64,000 bases of DNA. It comes from Burkholderiales bacterium (GTDB lineage: Bacteria > Pseudomonadota > Gammaproteobacteria > Burkholderiales > Burkholderiaceae_C). Positions 44,442-53,314 of this stretch are shown here, in pieces (within the stretch, counting starts at the first letter, position 1; every line of letters begins with the position of its first letter). A program made the translations under genes and the position numbers. The stretch is taken from positions 101,724 to 165,723 of the forward strand of contig RXJQ01000009.1 of the NCBI GenBank assembly GCA_003963115.1, read 5' to 3'. Below the pieces are notes generated by a model. That model saw only the letters and a program-made list of their open reading frames with translations, did not search any database and was not told the origin of the DNA.

Positions 44442-45254
44442 TCAATGCCCAGGTGCACGCAGGTAGTGACGGATCAGCTCGACGGTCTCCTCGGGGTGAC
44501 TCATGTGCGGGCAGTGCCCGGGCAAGTCCATGTGCTGTAGCGTGGACAGCGGCATGTGCGCCTTCATGTAGTCCCCGACCGAGGTCGGGGCGATGGCATC
44601 GTCGCAGCCCTGCAGGATCAGGGCGGGCACCTGCAATTTTGGCAGCTCGGCGCGAACATCCGCCAGAAACACCTGCTGGGCGAAGTGCCGGATGATGACC
44701 GGATCGCCGGTGCACAGGCTTTGCTGCAATTCACTGCGCAATTCCGGGCGGTCCTCGTTCTTCATGGCCACAGGCGCGAGGAAATTGGCCCACGCATTCA
44801 TGTTGCGGTCCATGAGCTCGAGCAGGTCCATGACATCGGCGCGCTCGAATCCCCCCTGGTAATGTGGCAGGTCATTGATGAAGCAGGGGGTGGGGCAGAG
44901 CATCACCATGCGCCCAAACAGTTCTGGCCTGGCGATGCCCGCCAGCAGGCCGATCGAGCTGCTCACCGAATGCCCGACAAAGGTGACAGGACCACATGCG
45001 AGCGCATCCAGGATGTCGATCACGTCATTCGCGTAGTCGGCCAGACCGGCATAGCGTTCTGGCCGCCAAGTGGCGGTGTCCGAACGACCACAGCCCATGT
45101 GGTCGAACAACACCACGCGGTGGTCTGCGGACAGATCAGCGGCCACATGCCGCCACATACGCTGGTCGCAGCCAAAACCATGGGCCAGGACGATCACCTC
45201 CCCGCCAGAGCCCATGGCCTGAACGTGGTGGCGCTGCAGGACTGCATCGCGCAT
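44442..45254 (-). CDS. rsbQ: RsbQ-type alpha/beta hydrolase (KAI2/D14-like receptor family)
   Basis: A 270-residue soluble alpha/beta hydrolase of the RsbQ family, related to the plant receptors KAI2 and D14. The triad Ser96 (GHSVSS), Asp219 (GCDDAIAP) and His247 (GHCPHMSHPEE) falls at the same numbers as in Bacillus RsbQ, as I recall them, and CPTPCFINDLPHYQGGFE is the family lid region. I chose the Met with a GGAGGT ribosome site 6 bases upstream. Encoded just before a PAS hybrid kinase, it probably makes or delivers a small ligand to that sensor. Ligand unknown. Confidence 0.9.
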   Translation of the reverse strand: MRDAVLQRHHVQAMGSGGEVIVLAHGFGCDQRMWRHVAADLSADHRVVLFDHMGCGRSDTATWRPERYAGLADYANDVIDILDALACGPVTFVGHSVSSSIGLLAGIARPELFGRMVMLCPTPCFINDLPHYQGGFERADVMDLLELMDRNMNAWANFLAPVAMKNEDRPELRSELQQSLCTGDPVIIRHFAQQVFLADVRAELPKLQVPALILQGCDDAIAPTSVGDYMKAHMPLSTLQHMDLPGHCPHMSHPEETVELIRHYLRAPGH

Positions 45255-45372
45255 GCATACCTCCGACAATTTGTGCTCATCGGGCGTTCATGCGCGGCAC
45301 GACCGCTGCTGCGTAGCCCGTGCCGCATCTTGTACCACAGCGGCACGCAGACAGACAGGTCCCCCTGTGGCC

Positions 45373-46044
45373 TCAGGTGCCGGCAGGCTTGTCCTTGGCC
45401 GCGCCTGCCGCACGCGCCATATCGGCTTTCCGGTCAGCAGCCACTTTCTGCGCGGTGGGCCTTTGCTCGATGAGCTTCACATAGCCCTTCCAGTCGATGC
45501 CTGCAGTGGCCACGAGGTCTTCGCCACAGACGATCTTGCTGGCCAGGGCAGCCAGCGGCAGGCTCACGTAGACGGCGCAGTCGGCCATGGTGAAGGTGTC
45601 ACCGGCGGCATAGGGCGCGAACTTGACCAGGCGCTGGAAGGCCGCAAGGTTCTTCTTGAGATCGGCCTTGACGCGCTCGATGTATTTCTCGGGCAGCGTG
45701 GCGCCGAAGAAGGCCTGGGGGTAGAGCTGGCGCGCGCAGAGCTCCATGTGCAGGTCACAGAAGGTGATGAGCTCGCGCACCTTGGCGGCCTGCCAGGCGT
45801 CAGAGGGGATGAGGGCCGGCGTGGGCCAGCGCGCTTCGAGGTAGTCGAGAATGGCCTGGCTCTCGCACAGGAAGCCGTCTTCAGTCTCGATATAAGGCAC
45901 TTTGCGCAGCGGCGATCGGCCTTCCACATCGATGCCGCCGCCCATGGGCACGATCACTTCTTCAAACGGAATGTTTTTTTCGAGCAGGGCAAGCTTGACC
46001 TTGTTGTGGTAGTTGGACAGCGGGAAGCCGTAGAGCTTGAGCAT
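45373..46044 (-). CDS. Glutathione S-transferase family protein
   Basis: A 223-residue GST-like protein: thioredoxin-fold N-terminal domain (MLKLYGFPLSNYHNKVKLALLE, KVPYIET, CESQAILDYLE for the glutathione gamma-glutamyl site) and an all-helical C-terminal domain (DTFTMADCAVY). Likely catalytic Ser at residue 10. The start has GGAG upstream. Substrate class unknown. It is separate from the RsbQ unit by 118 bp, and follows the lipase unit on the same strand only after reading through a gap to the foldase gene. Confidence 0.88.
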   Translation of the reverse strand: MLKLYGFPLSNYHNKVKLALLEKNIPFEEVIVPMGGGIDVEGRSPLRKVPYIETEDGFLCESQAILDYLEARWPTPALIPSDAWQAAKVRELITFCDLHMELCARQLYPQAFFGATLPEKYIERVKADLKKNLAAFQRLVKFAPYAAGDTFTMADCAVYVSLPLAALASKIVCGEDLVATAGIDWKGYVKLIEQRPTAQKVAADRKADMARAAGAAKDKPAGT

Positions 46045-46145
46045 GGGGGAGTCTCCGTCGGTATGGGCAGATGAAAGAGGTCTTTGGGCGGCAGCATAAG
46101 ACATGACGCCAGACTTCATCCAGGCCGCATCGCCAACAGACCCCC

Positions 46146-47243
46146 TCAGGGCTTCGCGTTCGCCGTGGCCTGTGCCAGCACATCCAGGCGCAGGCGCTCC
46201 TGTGGCGTGAAGGCGCTGTCGCGCAGGTGGGCGATGGCCTCATCCCTTTGAGACGCGCTCAGGCTCGCATCGGCCGTCACGGCCGCCTTCCTGCTCTCGA
46301 AAGTTTGCACGCGCTGAGCCCACTGGGCGCGCTGCTGGTCCAAGGCTTCCAGCCTGGCGGTGGCGTCGGGGCCCACGAGTTGCACGCGGGCATCGTGCAA
46401 GGCTTGCGGCGTGCCGCCCTGCGCCTTCCAGTCGGCCGTCAAGGCGCTGAGGTCCTGGTAGGTGTCTTGTGCGCTCAGGCTGGCCCGCATCTCGGGCGGC
46501 AAGGCGTCCGCCAGCTGGCGCAGGCGCTGGGCCTTGTCCACCGCACCCAGGCTCTGATCTTGCAGCACGGTGAGGCGGGCCAGGGTGTAGTGGTCCTGGG
46601 CTTCTTCGTCACCAAAGAAGGCCGTGCGCTCAGCCGCCGAGAAGTACTGCTGGCGCAGGGCTGTCAGTTGCGCCATGCGCTGCCCCACGGCTTGCAGGCT
46701 CATGGTGGGCGGCGCGCCATCGGCCTGACCTTGTCCCTGATGGCCACGTGCCTGCTCGTAGGCCAGATAACGGTCCAGCAGGTTCTCGGCCTCGCTTGCC
46801 GCAGTGGCGGGCAAATGGCTGCGCAGGTAAGCCACGATGCGCTGGCGCACCCGAGACAAAGGCTCTTCACCGACCAAGGCAAGGAAGTAGTCGAACAGGT
46901 TGCGCACGCTTCTGTCCAGCCGCAAGTGGCCGTTGGCATCGGCCTGCACGCTGCCATCAACTTCCGTGCCCTGCAAGGAGCGCGGCAGGTTCTCCAGCCC
47001 GGTGCGCAAAGGCTGCGCGCTGCTTGCATCAGCCGCCCCATTCGCCGAAGACTGGATCCAGCCCGCATCAGCCAACGGGCCGCCCGTTGCACCATCCACT
47101 GGCGGCGCAACGTGCCCGCTTCGCCACCAGCCCAGGCCGGCGAGCAGGGCACCAGCCGCCACCGACGCCACCATCCAACGATGCCGGCGCAGGAAGCCTT
47201 CGCGTGACGGCACCGCGTCTCCCGTCGTGGCCGCCGCACTCAT
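46146..47243 (-). CDS. lifO: Lipase-specific foldase (lipase chaperone)
   Basis: Membrane-anchored periplasmic chaperone (Lif/LipB type) that folds the secreted lipase before type II export. The 365 residues have one N-terminal helix (WMVASVAAGALLAGLGWW), an Ala/Pro linker, and the Lif motif in RNLFDYFLALVGE near residue 115, followed by the long alpha-helical arm rich in Gln and Ala. Start chosen so it lies 2 bp after the lipase stop. It almost certainly serves the upstream lipase, and may also serve the second lipase. Confidence 0.92.
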   Translation of the reverse strand: MSAAATTGDAVPSREGFLRRHRWMVASVAAGALLAGLGWWRSGHVAPPVDGATGGPLADAGWIQSSANGAADASSAQPLRTGLENLPRSLQGTEVDGSVQADANGHLRLDRSVRNLFDYFLALVGEEPLSRVRQRIVAYLRSHLPATAASEAENLLDRYLAYEQARGHQGQGQADGAPPTMSLQAVGQRMAQLTALRQQYFSAAERTAFFGDEEAQDHYTLARLTVLQDQSLGAVDKAQRLRQLADALPPEMRASLSAQDTYQDLSALTADWKAQGGTPQALHDARVQLVGPDATARLEALDQQRAQWAQRVQTFESRKAAVTADASLSASQRDEAIAHLRDSAFTPQERLRLDVLAQATANAKP

Positions 47244-47245
47244 GC

Positions 47246-48184
47246 TCACAGCCCCGCCGTCTTCAGGCGGTTGGCGTGGATGCGGTAGAGGCTCACCGGG
47301 TTGGCGCCCAGGCCCACCAGCCCCAGCAGCTGGTTGACTGTGTGGAAGTGGTTCATGGGGTAGTTGTCGCGGATGACCTGGCCGAGGTGGCTGGAGCATT
47401 GCCCGACCAGGCCATCGGTGGGCTTGCCCGAGAAGGCCAGCGCCGACACCGCCATGCCGTAGTCGAAGGGGTCCAGCGGGTTGTAGAACTGGCCGATGCC
47501 GCTCCAGGAGTAGTAGCGCACGCCATTGGCCGAGTAAGCCCCTTCACCGCAAGCCGTGGTCGGCACACCACCAGGGAACTTGGCATTGAAAGCAACTGCC
47601 CCGGTGGACGAGAGCGATTGCAGGCCGGCATACGAGTCCTGCGGCAAGCTGGGGTCGCCCGACAGGAAGCCAATCGCCTTGCCCGCGGCATTGACAATGC
47701 TGGTGATCAACTTGGTCAGGCCCGGGCCCGCCGCGTTGGACACGCCCTGGATCAGGTCGGCCACGTCCGAGCCCTTGGTCGGCCCAGACACCGAGGTCGC
47801 CGAGGCCACCAGGTCGGGGCGCACGCCCGCGACATAGCGGATCGACTGGTTGCCATGGCTGTGGCCGATGAGGTTGACCTTGCCGGCCCCCGTGATGGCC
47901 AGAATGTCTTCGACCTGGGCCAGCAACTGCTCGCCGCGCAGCTCAGACGAGTTGAAGGCCGACTCCTGCGTGACATACACGGTGGCACCGTTGCTGCGCA
48001 AGTCACCGGGGATGCCGTACCAGTATTCGATGGGGCCGATGTTGTCAAAGCCCGTCATGCCATGCGCGAACACGAGGGGGTATTTGGTCTTGGCATAGGT
48101 ACCGGTTGCGCCAGCAGGGGCCATGGATACGGCACATGCGAGCATCAGGGCCGTCGTGCGCAGCCAGGATGTGCTTGTCTTCAT
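47246..48184 (-). CDS. lip: Secreted triacylglycerol lipase (family I)
   Basis: A 312-residue true lipase of subfamily I.1/I.2. Signal peptide ends near AGATG; the catalytic Ser is in GHSHGN, the acid Asp probably in DGLVGQCSSHLG (with Cys for the conserved disulfide, partner in TTACGEG), and the His in NHFHTVNQ. KYPLVFAHGMTGF supplies the oxyanion loop. GAGGAGA precedes the ATG by 8 bases. It is co-transcribed with its foldase and faces an AraC regulator across 216 bp. Confidence 0.95.
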   Translation of the reverse strand: MKTSTSWLRTTALMLACAVSMAPAGATGTYAKTKYPLVFAHGMTGFDNIGPIEYWYGIPGDLRSNGATVYVTQESAFNSSELRGEQLLAQVEDILAITGAGKVNLIGHSHGNQSIRYVAGVRPDLVASATSVSGPTKGSDVADLIQGVSNAAGPGLTKLITSIVNAAGKAIGFLSGDPSLPQDSYAGLQSLSSTGAVAFNAKFPGGVPTTACGEGAYSANGVRYYSWSGIGQFYNPLDPFDYGMAVSALAFSGKPTDGLVGQCSSHLGQVIRDNYPMNHFHTVNQLLGLVGLGANPVSLYRIHANRLKTAGL

Positions 48185-48400
48185 GGGGGAATCTCCTCAA
48201 GGTCGATGTGACGAAAATTTGGAAATAGAAATATCCCGAATGGCACAGACCGCGCCTGTCCTGGAACATCGGGACCGTCATCGCGACACCCGTTCAGCAG
48301 GACGCGAACTGGCGTGGGAATGCATTCTTCTGAAGGCGCCCAAAGCGGTATTGCTTGCATGCGCAATCGTGATGTCGGCGGATGCAAAACAAGGGTATTC

Positions 48401-49450
48401 ATGGATCGCAACACGGACCGCAAGCACAGCTATCTGGGGTCGGCCAGCGCGCATTACACGGAAGCTGTGCTCGATTACTTCGAGGCTCAGGGCATCCCTG
48501 CGGACGAGGTCTTTGGCGCGGACTGGGTTGCGCGCATCCGGCACGCACCCGAGCGACATCGCCTGCAGGTGGATCAGTGGCAGGCCGTGCTGCGCCGCGC
48601 GGTCGAGCACCTGGCCGACCCGCTGTTTCCCATCAAGCTGGCCGCCACGATCCGCCCACGCCATCTGGGGCTGCTGGGCTTTCTGGTGATGTCGTGCGAG
48701 AACCTGGGGCAGTCGGCGCTGATCCTGCAACGCTATGAGCACCTGCTTGACAGCGTCAACATGGCGCAGTGGCAGATCGTGGACGGACACTGCCATCTCT
48801 CATGGCACACGCTGGTGCCGAGTGCACCATCCGAGCTGACCTTGTTGTCGATGTCGCTGTGGGTGATGCAAGGCCGCTGGCTGAGCGGACGAGATGAGCT
48901 CACAGGCACGGTCAACCTGACCCAGCCTGCGCCCTCAACGGAAGTTCACGCACAGTTCGAGCACTTGCTGGGCATGCAAGTGCGTTTCGGGCAAGCGCTC
49001 AACGAGGTGGTCTTCCCGGCGCACTACATCGAGCTGCCCGTGGTGCAACGCGACCGGCATGTGCACGCCCTGCTGCGCGCTCAGGCTGACGCCGATCTGG
49101 CTTCGCTGCTGGGTCAGGACCACGACTTTCTGGCCCAACTGGAAGCGCTCTTGCTCACGCGACTGGAAAGCGGTGAGCTGGCCTTGCAGGACGTGGCGCA
49201 GGCCATGGGCATTGCGCCACGCACCTTGCAGCACAAGCTGGACGAACATGGCGCCACCTTCCGACAGTTGCTGGACAAGGTGCGAAGCCAGCAGGCACAC
49301 CGGCATCTGCGCAACCCCAAGCTGTCATTGGCCGAGGTGGCCATGATGCTGGGCTTTGCCGATCAGAGCAGCTTCCAGCACGCGTTCAAGCGCTGGACGG
49401 GGGTGTCGCCGGGCGAGTTCCGTCGCCGGCAACTGAGCACCATCAGTTGA
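48401..49450 (+). CDS. AraC family transcriptional regulator (OruR-type N-terminal domain)
   Basis: A 349-residue regulator. The N-terminal 230 residues match the arabinose-binding-type domain of OruR/ArgR-like regulators (PF12625 pattern), and the C-terminal 100 form two helix-turn-helix motifs (ELALQDVAQAMGIAPRTLQ and SLAEVAMMLGFADQSSF) ending in FKRWTGVSPGEFRR. I chose the ATG with AAGGG 7 bases upstream. Being between two lipase genes and divergent from one, it likely controls lipase expression in response to a lipid-derived effector; this is inferred from position. Confidence 0.9.
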   Translation: MDRNTDRKHSYLGSASAHYTEAVLDYFEAQGIPADEVFGADWVARIRHAPERHRLQVDQWQAVLRRAVEHLADPLFPIKLAATIRPRHLGLLGFLVMSCENLGQSALILQRYEHLLDSVNMAQWQIVDGHCHLSWHTLVPSAPSELTLLSMSLWVMQGRWLSGRDELTGTVNLTQPAPSTEVHAQFEHLLGMQVRFGQALNEVVFPAHYIELPVVQRDRHVHALLRAQADADLASLLGQDHDFLAQLEALLLTRLESGELALQDVAQAMGIAPRTLQHKLDEHGATFRQLLDKVRSQQAHRHLRNPKLSLAEVAMMLGFADQSSFQHAFKRWTGVSPGEFRRRQLSTIS

Positions 49451-49465
49451 ACCCAATCTGATGGA

Positions 49466-50446
49466 TTACAGCCCCGCATCCTTGAGGCGGCGGACATGGT
49501 CCAGGTACAGGGCCAATGGGTTGACATCGGGCCCGACCAGGCCCGAGAACTGGTTGACGGCCTGGAAGTGGTTCATGGGGTAGTCGTCGCGGATGACCTG
49601 CCCCAGATGGCTGGCGCAGCGCCCCACCAGGCCGTCATTGGCCTGCTCGCGCGTGAAGGCCTTGCTGGAGAAGGTCATCAGGTAGTCAGCCATGTTGAGC
49701 GGGTGGTAGAACTGACCCACGCTGCTCCAGGAGTAGTAGCGCACGCCTTCCACCACGTGCGAGCCTTCACCGCAGGGCTCCTCGGGCACGCCTGCCGGAA
49801 AGCGCTGGTTGAATGCCATGGCGCCACCCAAGGTCAGGGACTTCATGGCTTCGCGCGCATCGATGGGCAGGCTGGTGTGCGCCCTCCAGTTGATGAGGCC
49901 GCCCAGCGCGTTGCCGAAGTCCAGCAGGGTGTCGGCCAGCTTGGGGTTCGTGTGGGTCAGGCCGTCGAGCCAGTCGGCCACTTCCGAGCCCATGGTCGGG
50001 CCCGACACCGCCGTGACCGAGGCCACCCACTCCGGGTGCGTGCCCGCCACATAGCGCACAGACTGGCTGCCATGGCTGTGCCCGATCAGGTTGACTTTCT
50101 TGGCGCCCGTCTTTTGCAGGATCTCGCGGACCTGGTCCATGAGCTGTGCGCCGCGCAGGTCGGAGCTGTTGAAGGCCGATTCCTGCGTGACGTAGACCTC
50201 GGCGCCGTGCGCACGCAGCAGCTCGGGGATGTCACGCCAGTAGGACTGCTTGCCGATGTAGCCAAAGCCCATGACGCCATGGGCAAACACGATGGGGTAC
50301 TTGGTCTTGGCTTCGTCATCGATGTGCGGAGGCGTATTGGGCGAGCCCATCAGGGTGAGTTCGGCCGCGAGGTACATCACAGCCCACGGCGCCAAGGCCA
50401 GCACCAGCACGCCGCCGATCAACCACTTCACCCAAGGTTTGGACAC
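49466..50446 (-). CDS. Second lipase, membrane-anchored
   Basis: A 326-residue paralogue of the lipase at 47-48 kb, sharing KTKYPIVFAHGVMGFGYIG, GHSHGSQSVRYVAG, DGLVGRCASHLGQVIRDDYPMNHF and the C-terminal RLKDAGL. Instead of a cleavable signal it has a strong uncleaved-looking helix (WLIGGVLVLALAPWAVMYLAAE), so it may stay on the inner membrane facing the periplasm. The GTG start follows AGAGGGAC. Catalytic residues look intact. It converges on the AraC gene with a 15-bp gap. Confidence 0.9.
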   Translation of the reverse strand: MSKPWVKWLIGGVLVLALAPWAVMYLAAELTLMGSPNTPPHIDDEAKTKYPIVFAHGVMGFGYIGKQSYWRDIPELLRAHGAEVYVTQESAFNSSDLRGAQLMDQVREILQKTGAKKVNLIGHSHGSQSVRYVAGTHPEWVASVTAVSGPTMGSEVADWLDGLTHTNPKLADTLLDFGNALGGLINWRAHTSLPIDAREAMKSLTLGGAMAFNQRFPAGVPEEPCGEGSHVVEGVRYYSWSSVGQFYHPLNMADYLMTFSSKAFTREQANDGLVGRCASHLGQVIRDDYPMNHFQAVNQFSGLVGPDVNPLALYLDHVRRLKDAGL

Positions 50447-50477
50447 GATACCAGTCCCTCTAACCGTCTTTGCAGAC

Positions 50478-50507
50478 AAAAAAAAGGCGGGGCCTGTCGG
50501 CCTCGCC
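50478..50507 (-). terminator. Intrinsic terminator after fba
   Basis: A 9-bp GC-rich stem (50,499-50,507 with 50,486-50,494, one G-U pair) and 4-base loop are followed on the minus strand by eight U. It lies 50-80 bp after the fba stop and immediately before the second lipase's ribosome site, separating the two units. Confidence 0.85.
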
Positions 50508-50556
50508 GGTTAATGGCCGGCAACCTCGATGGGTCAGCCGGCACGTTGCAACATCA

Positions 50557-51621
50557 TCAGGCCACGACCTGGGCCAGCTTGCCGCTGGCGTACTGGGCGG
50601 CGATATCGACCAGCGAGATGGCCTTGATCTTGCCAGCCTGGCCTTCGCAGCCGAATTCCATGTAGCGCTGCTTGCAGACGGCCTTGGCGGCTTCGCGGGC
50701 GGGCTTGAGCCACTCGCGGGCATCGAACTTGTCGGGGTTCTCAGCCAGGAATTTGCGCACGGCACCGGTCATCGCCAGGCGGATGTCGGTGTCGATGTTG
50801 ATCTTGCGCACGCCGTGCTTGATGGCTTCTTGAATTTCTTCCACAGGCACGCCGTAGGTTTCCTTCATCTTGCCGCCGTACTGGTTGATGATGGCCAGCA
50901 GCTCGGCAGGCACGGAAGACGAGCCGTGCATCACCAGGTGGGTATTGGGGATGCGCTTGTGGATTTCCTTGACGCGGCTGATGGCCAGGATGTCGCCCGT
51001 GGGCTTGCGAGAGAACTTGTAGGCGCCATGGCTGGTGCCGATGGCGATCGCCAGGGCGTCGAGCTGCGTGGCCTTGACGAACACGGCGGCTTCTTCGGGG
51101 TCGGTCAGCATCTGGCTGTGGTCCAGCTTGCCTTCTGCGCCGATGCCGTCTTCCTCGCCAGCTTCACCGGTTTCCAGGTTGCCCAGGCAGCCCAGCTCGC
51201 CTTCCACGGTCACGCCGACCTTGTGCGACATCTCGACGACCTTGCGGGTGACCTCGACGTTGTAGTCGAAGGAGGCAGGCGTCTTGCCGTCTTCCTTCAG
51301 GGAGCCGTCCATCATGACCGAGCCGAAGCCCAGGTTGATGGCGCCTTGGCAGACGGCGGGCGAGGTGCCGTGATCCTGGTGCATGACCAGGGGGATGTGC
51401 GGGTACATCTCGACGGCAGCCTGGATCAGGTGCTTGATGAAGGACTCGCCAGCGTACTTGCGGGCGCCGGCGCTGGCTTGCAGGATGACGGGGGCGCCCA
51501 CTTCATCGGCAGCCGCCATCACGGCCTGGACCTGCTCCAGGTTGTTCACGTTGAAGGCCGGAATGCCGTAGTTGTGTTCGGCGGCGTGATCCAGCAGTTG
51601 GCGCATGGAAACGAGTGGCAT
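50557..51621 (-). CDS. fba: Fructose-bisphosphate aldolase, class II
   Basis: Zn-dependent aldolase of glycolysis and gluconeogenesis. The 354 residues show VMHQDHGTS (catalytic Asp and Zn His), [17 protein letters not shown] (Zn His) and VMHGSSSVP (Zn His), with the long insert typical of the CbbA/FbaA group in beta-proteobacteria. In relatives it is followed by purC; here a lipase follows. It is divergent from the export locus. Confidence 0.97.
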   Translation of the reverse strand: MPLVSMRQLLDHAAEHNYGIPAFNVNNLEQVQAVMAAADEVGAPVILQASAGARKYAGESFIKHLIQAAVEMYPHIPLVMHQDHGTSPAVCQGAINLGFGSVMMDGSLKEDGKTPASFDYNVEVTRKVVEMSHKVGVTVEGELGCLGNLETGEAGEEDGIGAEGKLDHSQMLTDPEEAAVFVKATQLDALAIAIGTSHGAYKFSRKPTGDILAISRVKEIHKRIPNTHLVMHGSSSVPAELLAIINQYGGKMKETYGVPVEEIQEAIKHGVRKINIDTDIRLAMTGAVRKFLAENPDKFDAREWLKPAREAAKAVCKQRYMEFGCEGQAGKIKAISLVDIAAQYASGKLAQVVA

Positions 51622-51811
51622 GGAACCCCCAGGAAGCAGTCAGTAAACAAAAAATGAAACGCGCGACACAGAGCCTGGTCCGCGCGTGAACTGGGACCGA
51701 TTCTACCGATTGCGCGACGCCCGACATACCCCCAGTTGCGGGCGGCGAGATGCCCGGGTTGCCCCCTGGTTTGGCCTTTTTTCGCGGGATTGCTGTCCCA
51801 CGGGTTGGGAA

Positions 51812-53308
51812 ATGATGGCGTGTCGCATTGTTTTCATGTCGCGATCAACCCCGTTTCAGCCGACCACCATCGTGTTGCACGCCGCCTTTCGCCTCGCTGC
51901 CGGGCCCGAGCCTGCGCCGCCCCGCCAACGCGCCCCCGCCGTCGGCGAGGTGGATGCGCTGTGCCAAACCCTGGCCGCGCAAGGGTCGTTGGCAGACAGC
52001 CTGCATCAGTTGAGCGCCTGGCTGCAGGTTCAGACCGGTGCCACCCAGGTGCGCATCGGCTGGTATGCACACGGTCAAGTCCGCCTGACCACGAGCGAGC
52101 CGGCCTCCGGCGGCTCACAGGATGAAGCCTGGCAGGCGGCCATGTCCGAGGCCATCGACCAGGGCATGGCCCTGTGCGCACCGACCGACATGCTGCCCCA
52201 CATGGCGGAATGGGTGACGCGGGCACAGGCCCAACTGGCCTCGGCTTCATCGGGTGCACAAGCCTGCACGCTGATCCTGCCGGCCATGGGGCCACACGCC
52301 CACCCGCTGGGTGCCATCAGCCTGGTATGGCCAGCCCACGCCGACAGCCTCGACGCCACAACCCTCGATGCCTGGCAAGCCCTGGCGACCCGGATCGCCC
52401 CCCTGCTGGCCTGGCAGCAACGCGCCGACCAGCCCTGGTGGCGGCATCTGCTGACAGCCCTTCGTCTGGCGCGCACACGCTGGCAAAGCCGCACCGCAAC
52501 CCGGCCCTGGTTGTCGGCCAGCGTGCTGAGCCTGGCCTTGCTCGTGCTGCTGATCTGGCCCTGGACCGACGATGCCGGCGGCCATGCCCGCATCGAAGGC
52601 GCCCAACAACGCGTGCTGGTGGCCACGACCGACGGCTTCATCAAGCAGGTACACGCCCAGCCTGGTGACCGGGTCAAGGCCAATCAGGTGCTGGCCGACC
52701 TGGCCGAGCAGGACCTCAAGCTGGAGCGCGAAAAGTGGGCCAGCCAGGCCGCCCAGCAGGACAACGCCTATGCCGCAGCCATGACGCGTGCCGACCGCAC
52801 CGAAGCAGCTCTGGCCATGTCCCGGCTGGAGGAGGCCCAAGCCCAGCTGGCACTGGTGGACGAGCAATTGCAGCGCACCCAGCTCAAGGCACCGTTCGAT
52901 GGCGTGCTGATCCAGGGCGACCTGACACAGGCCATCGGCGCGCCGGTCAAGCAGGGCGACACCTTGATGACGGTGGCCAGCACCAGCCGCTGGCGCGTCG
53001 TGATCGACATCGATGAGAGCGATGTGGCCCGCGTACACCCCGGCCAGACAGGCGCCATCGCGCTGTCCGCGCTGCCATGGGACACCCTGCCGCTGCGTGT
53101 GGTGCGCATCACGCCCATCGCCAAGCAAACAGATGGCCGCAATGTGTTCGAGGTGGAGGCCGAGTTCACCGCGCCGGTGCCGCCCGAGGTGCGCCCCGGG
53201 CTGATGGGCCAGGCCAAGGTGCATGTGGACCGCACACCGCTGATCTGGAGCTGGCTGCGGCCGGTCGTCAACCGCATCCGCCTGGGTGCGTGGTCCTGGC
53301 TGGGATGA
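51812..53308 (+). CDS. GAF-like/HlyD membrane fusion protein
   Basis: First gene of the export-like locus, about 498 residues. A cytoplasmic GAF-like domain (roughly 60-200) precedes one membrane helix (about 235-255), then a HlyD-type periplasmic adaptor: lipoyl half TTDGFIKQVHAQPGDRVKANQVL, a coiled hairpin with many Gln/Ala, lipoyl half LKAPFDGVLIQGDLTQAIGAPV, and beta-barrel domains. HlyD adaptors link inner-membrane pumps to outer-membrane channels; a cytoplasmic sensor domain on one is unusual. The start is uncertain: ATG at 51,815 or 51,836, or an upstream GTG at 51,686, are possible. Stop is 6 bp before the protease-like gene. Confidence 0.82.
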   Translation: MMACRIVFMSRSTPFQPTTIVLHAAFRLAAGPEPAPPRQRAPAVGEVDALCQTLAAQGSLADSLHQLSAWLQVQTGATQVRIGWYAHGQVRLTTSEPASGGSQDEAWQAAMSEAIDQGMALCAPTDMLPHMAEWVTRAQAQLASASSGAQACTLILPAMGPHAHPLGAISLVWPAHADSLDATTLDAWQALATRIAPLLAWQQRADQPWWRHLLTALRLARTRWQSRTATRPWLSASVLSLALLVLLIWPWTDDAGGHARIEGAQQRVLVATTDGFIKQVHAQPGDRVKANQVLADLAEQDLKLEREKWASQAAQQDNAYAAAMTRADRTEAALAMSRLEEAQAQLALVDEQLQRTQLKAPFDGVLIQGDLTQAIGAPVKQGDTLMTVASTSRWRVVIDIDESDVARVHPGQTGAIALSALPWDTLPLRVVRITPIAKQTDGRNVFEVEAEFTAPVPPEVRPGLMGQAKVHVDRTPLIWSWLRPVVNRIRLGAWSWLG

Positions 53309-53314
53309 GCTGAC

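Noticed and set aside
48241..48256. Possible sigma-54 site (TGGCAC-like) pointing to the AraC gene
   Set aside because: GG and GC spacing fits, but the -12 half reads GCGC without the TT, and the distance to the start codon is long; too weak to list.
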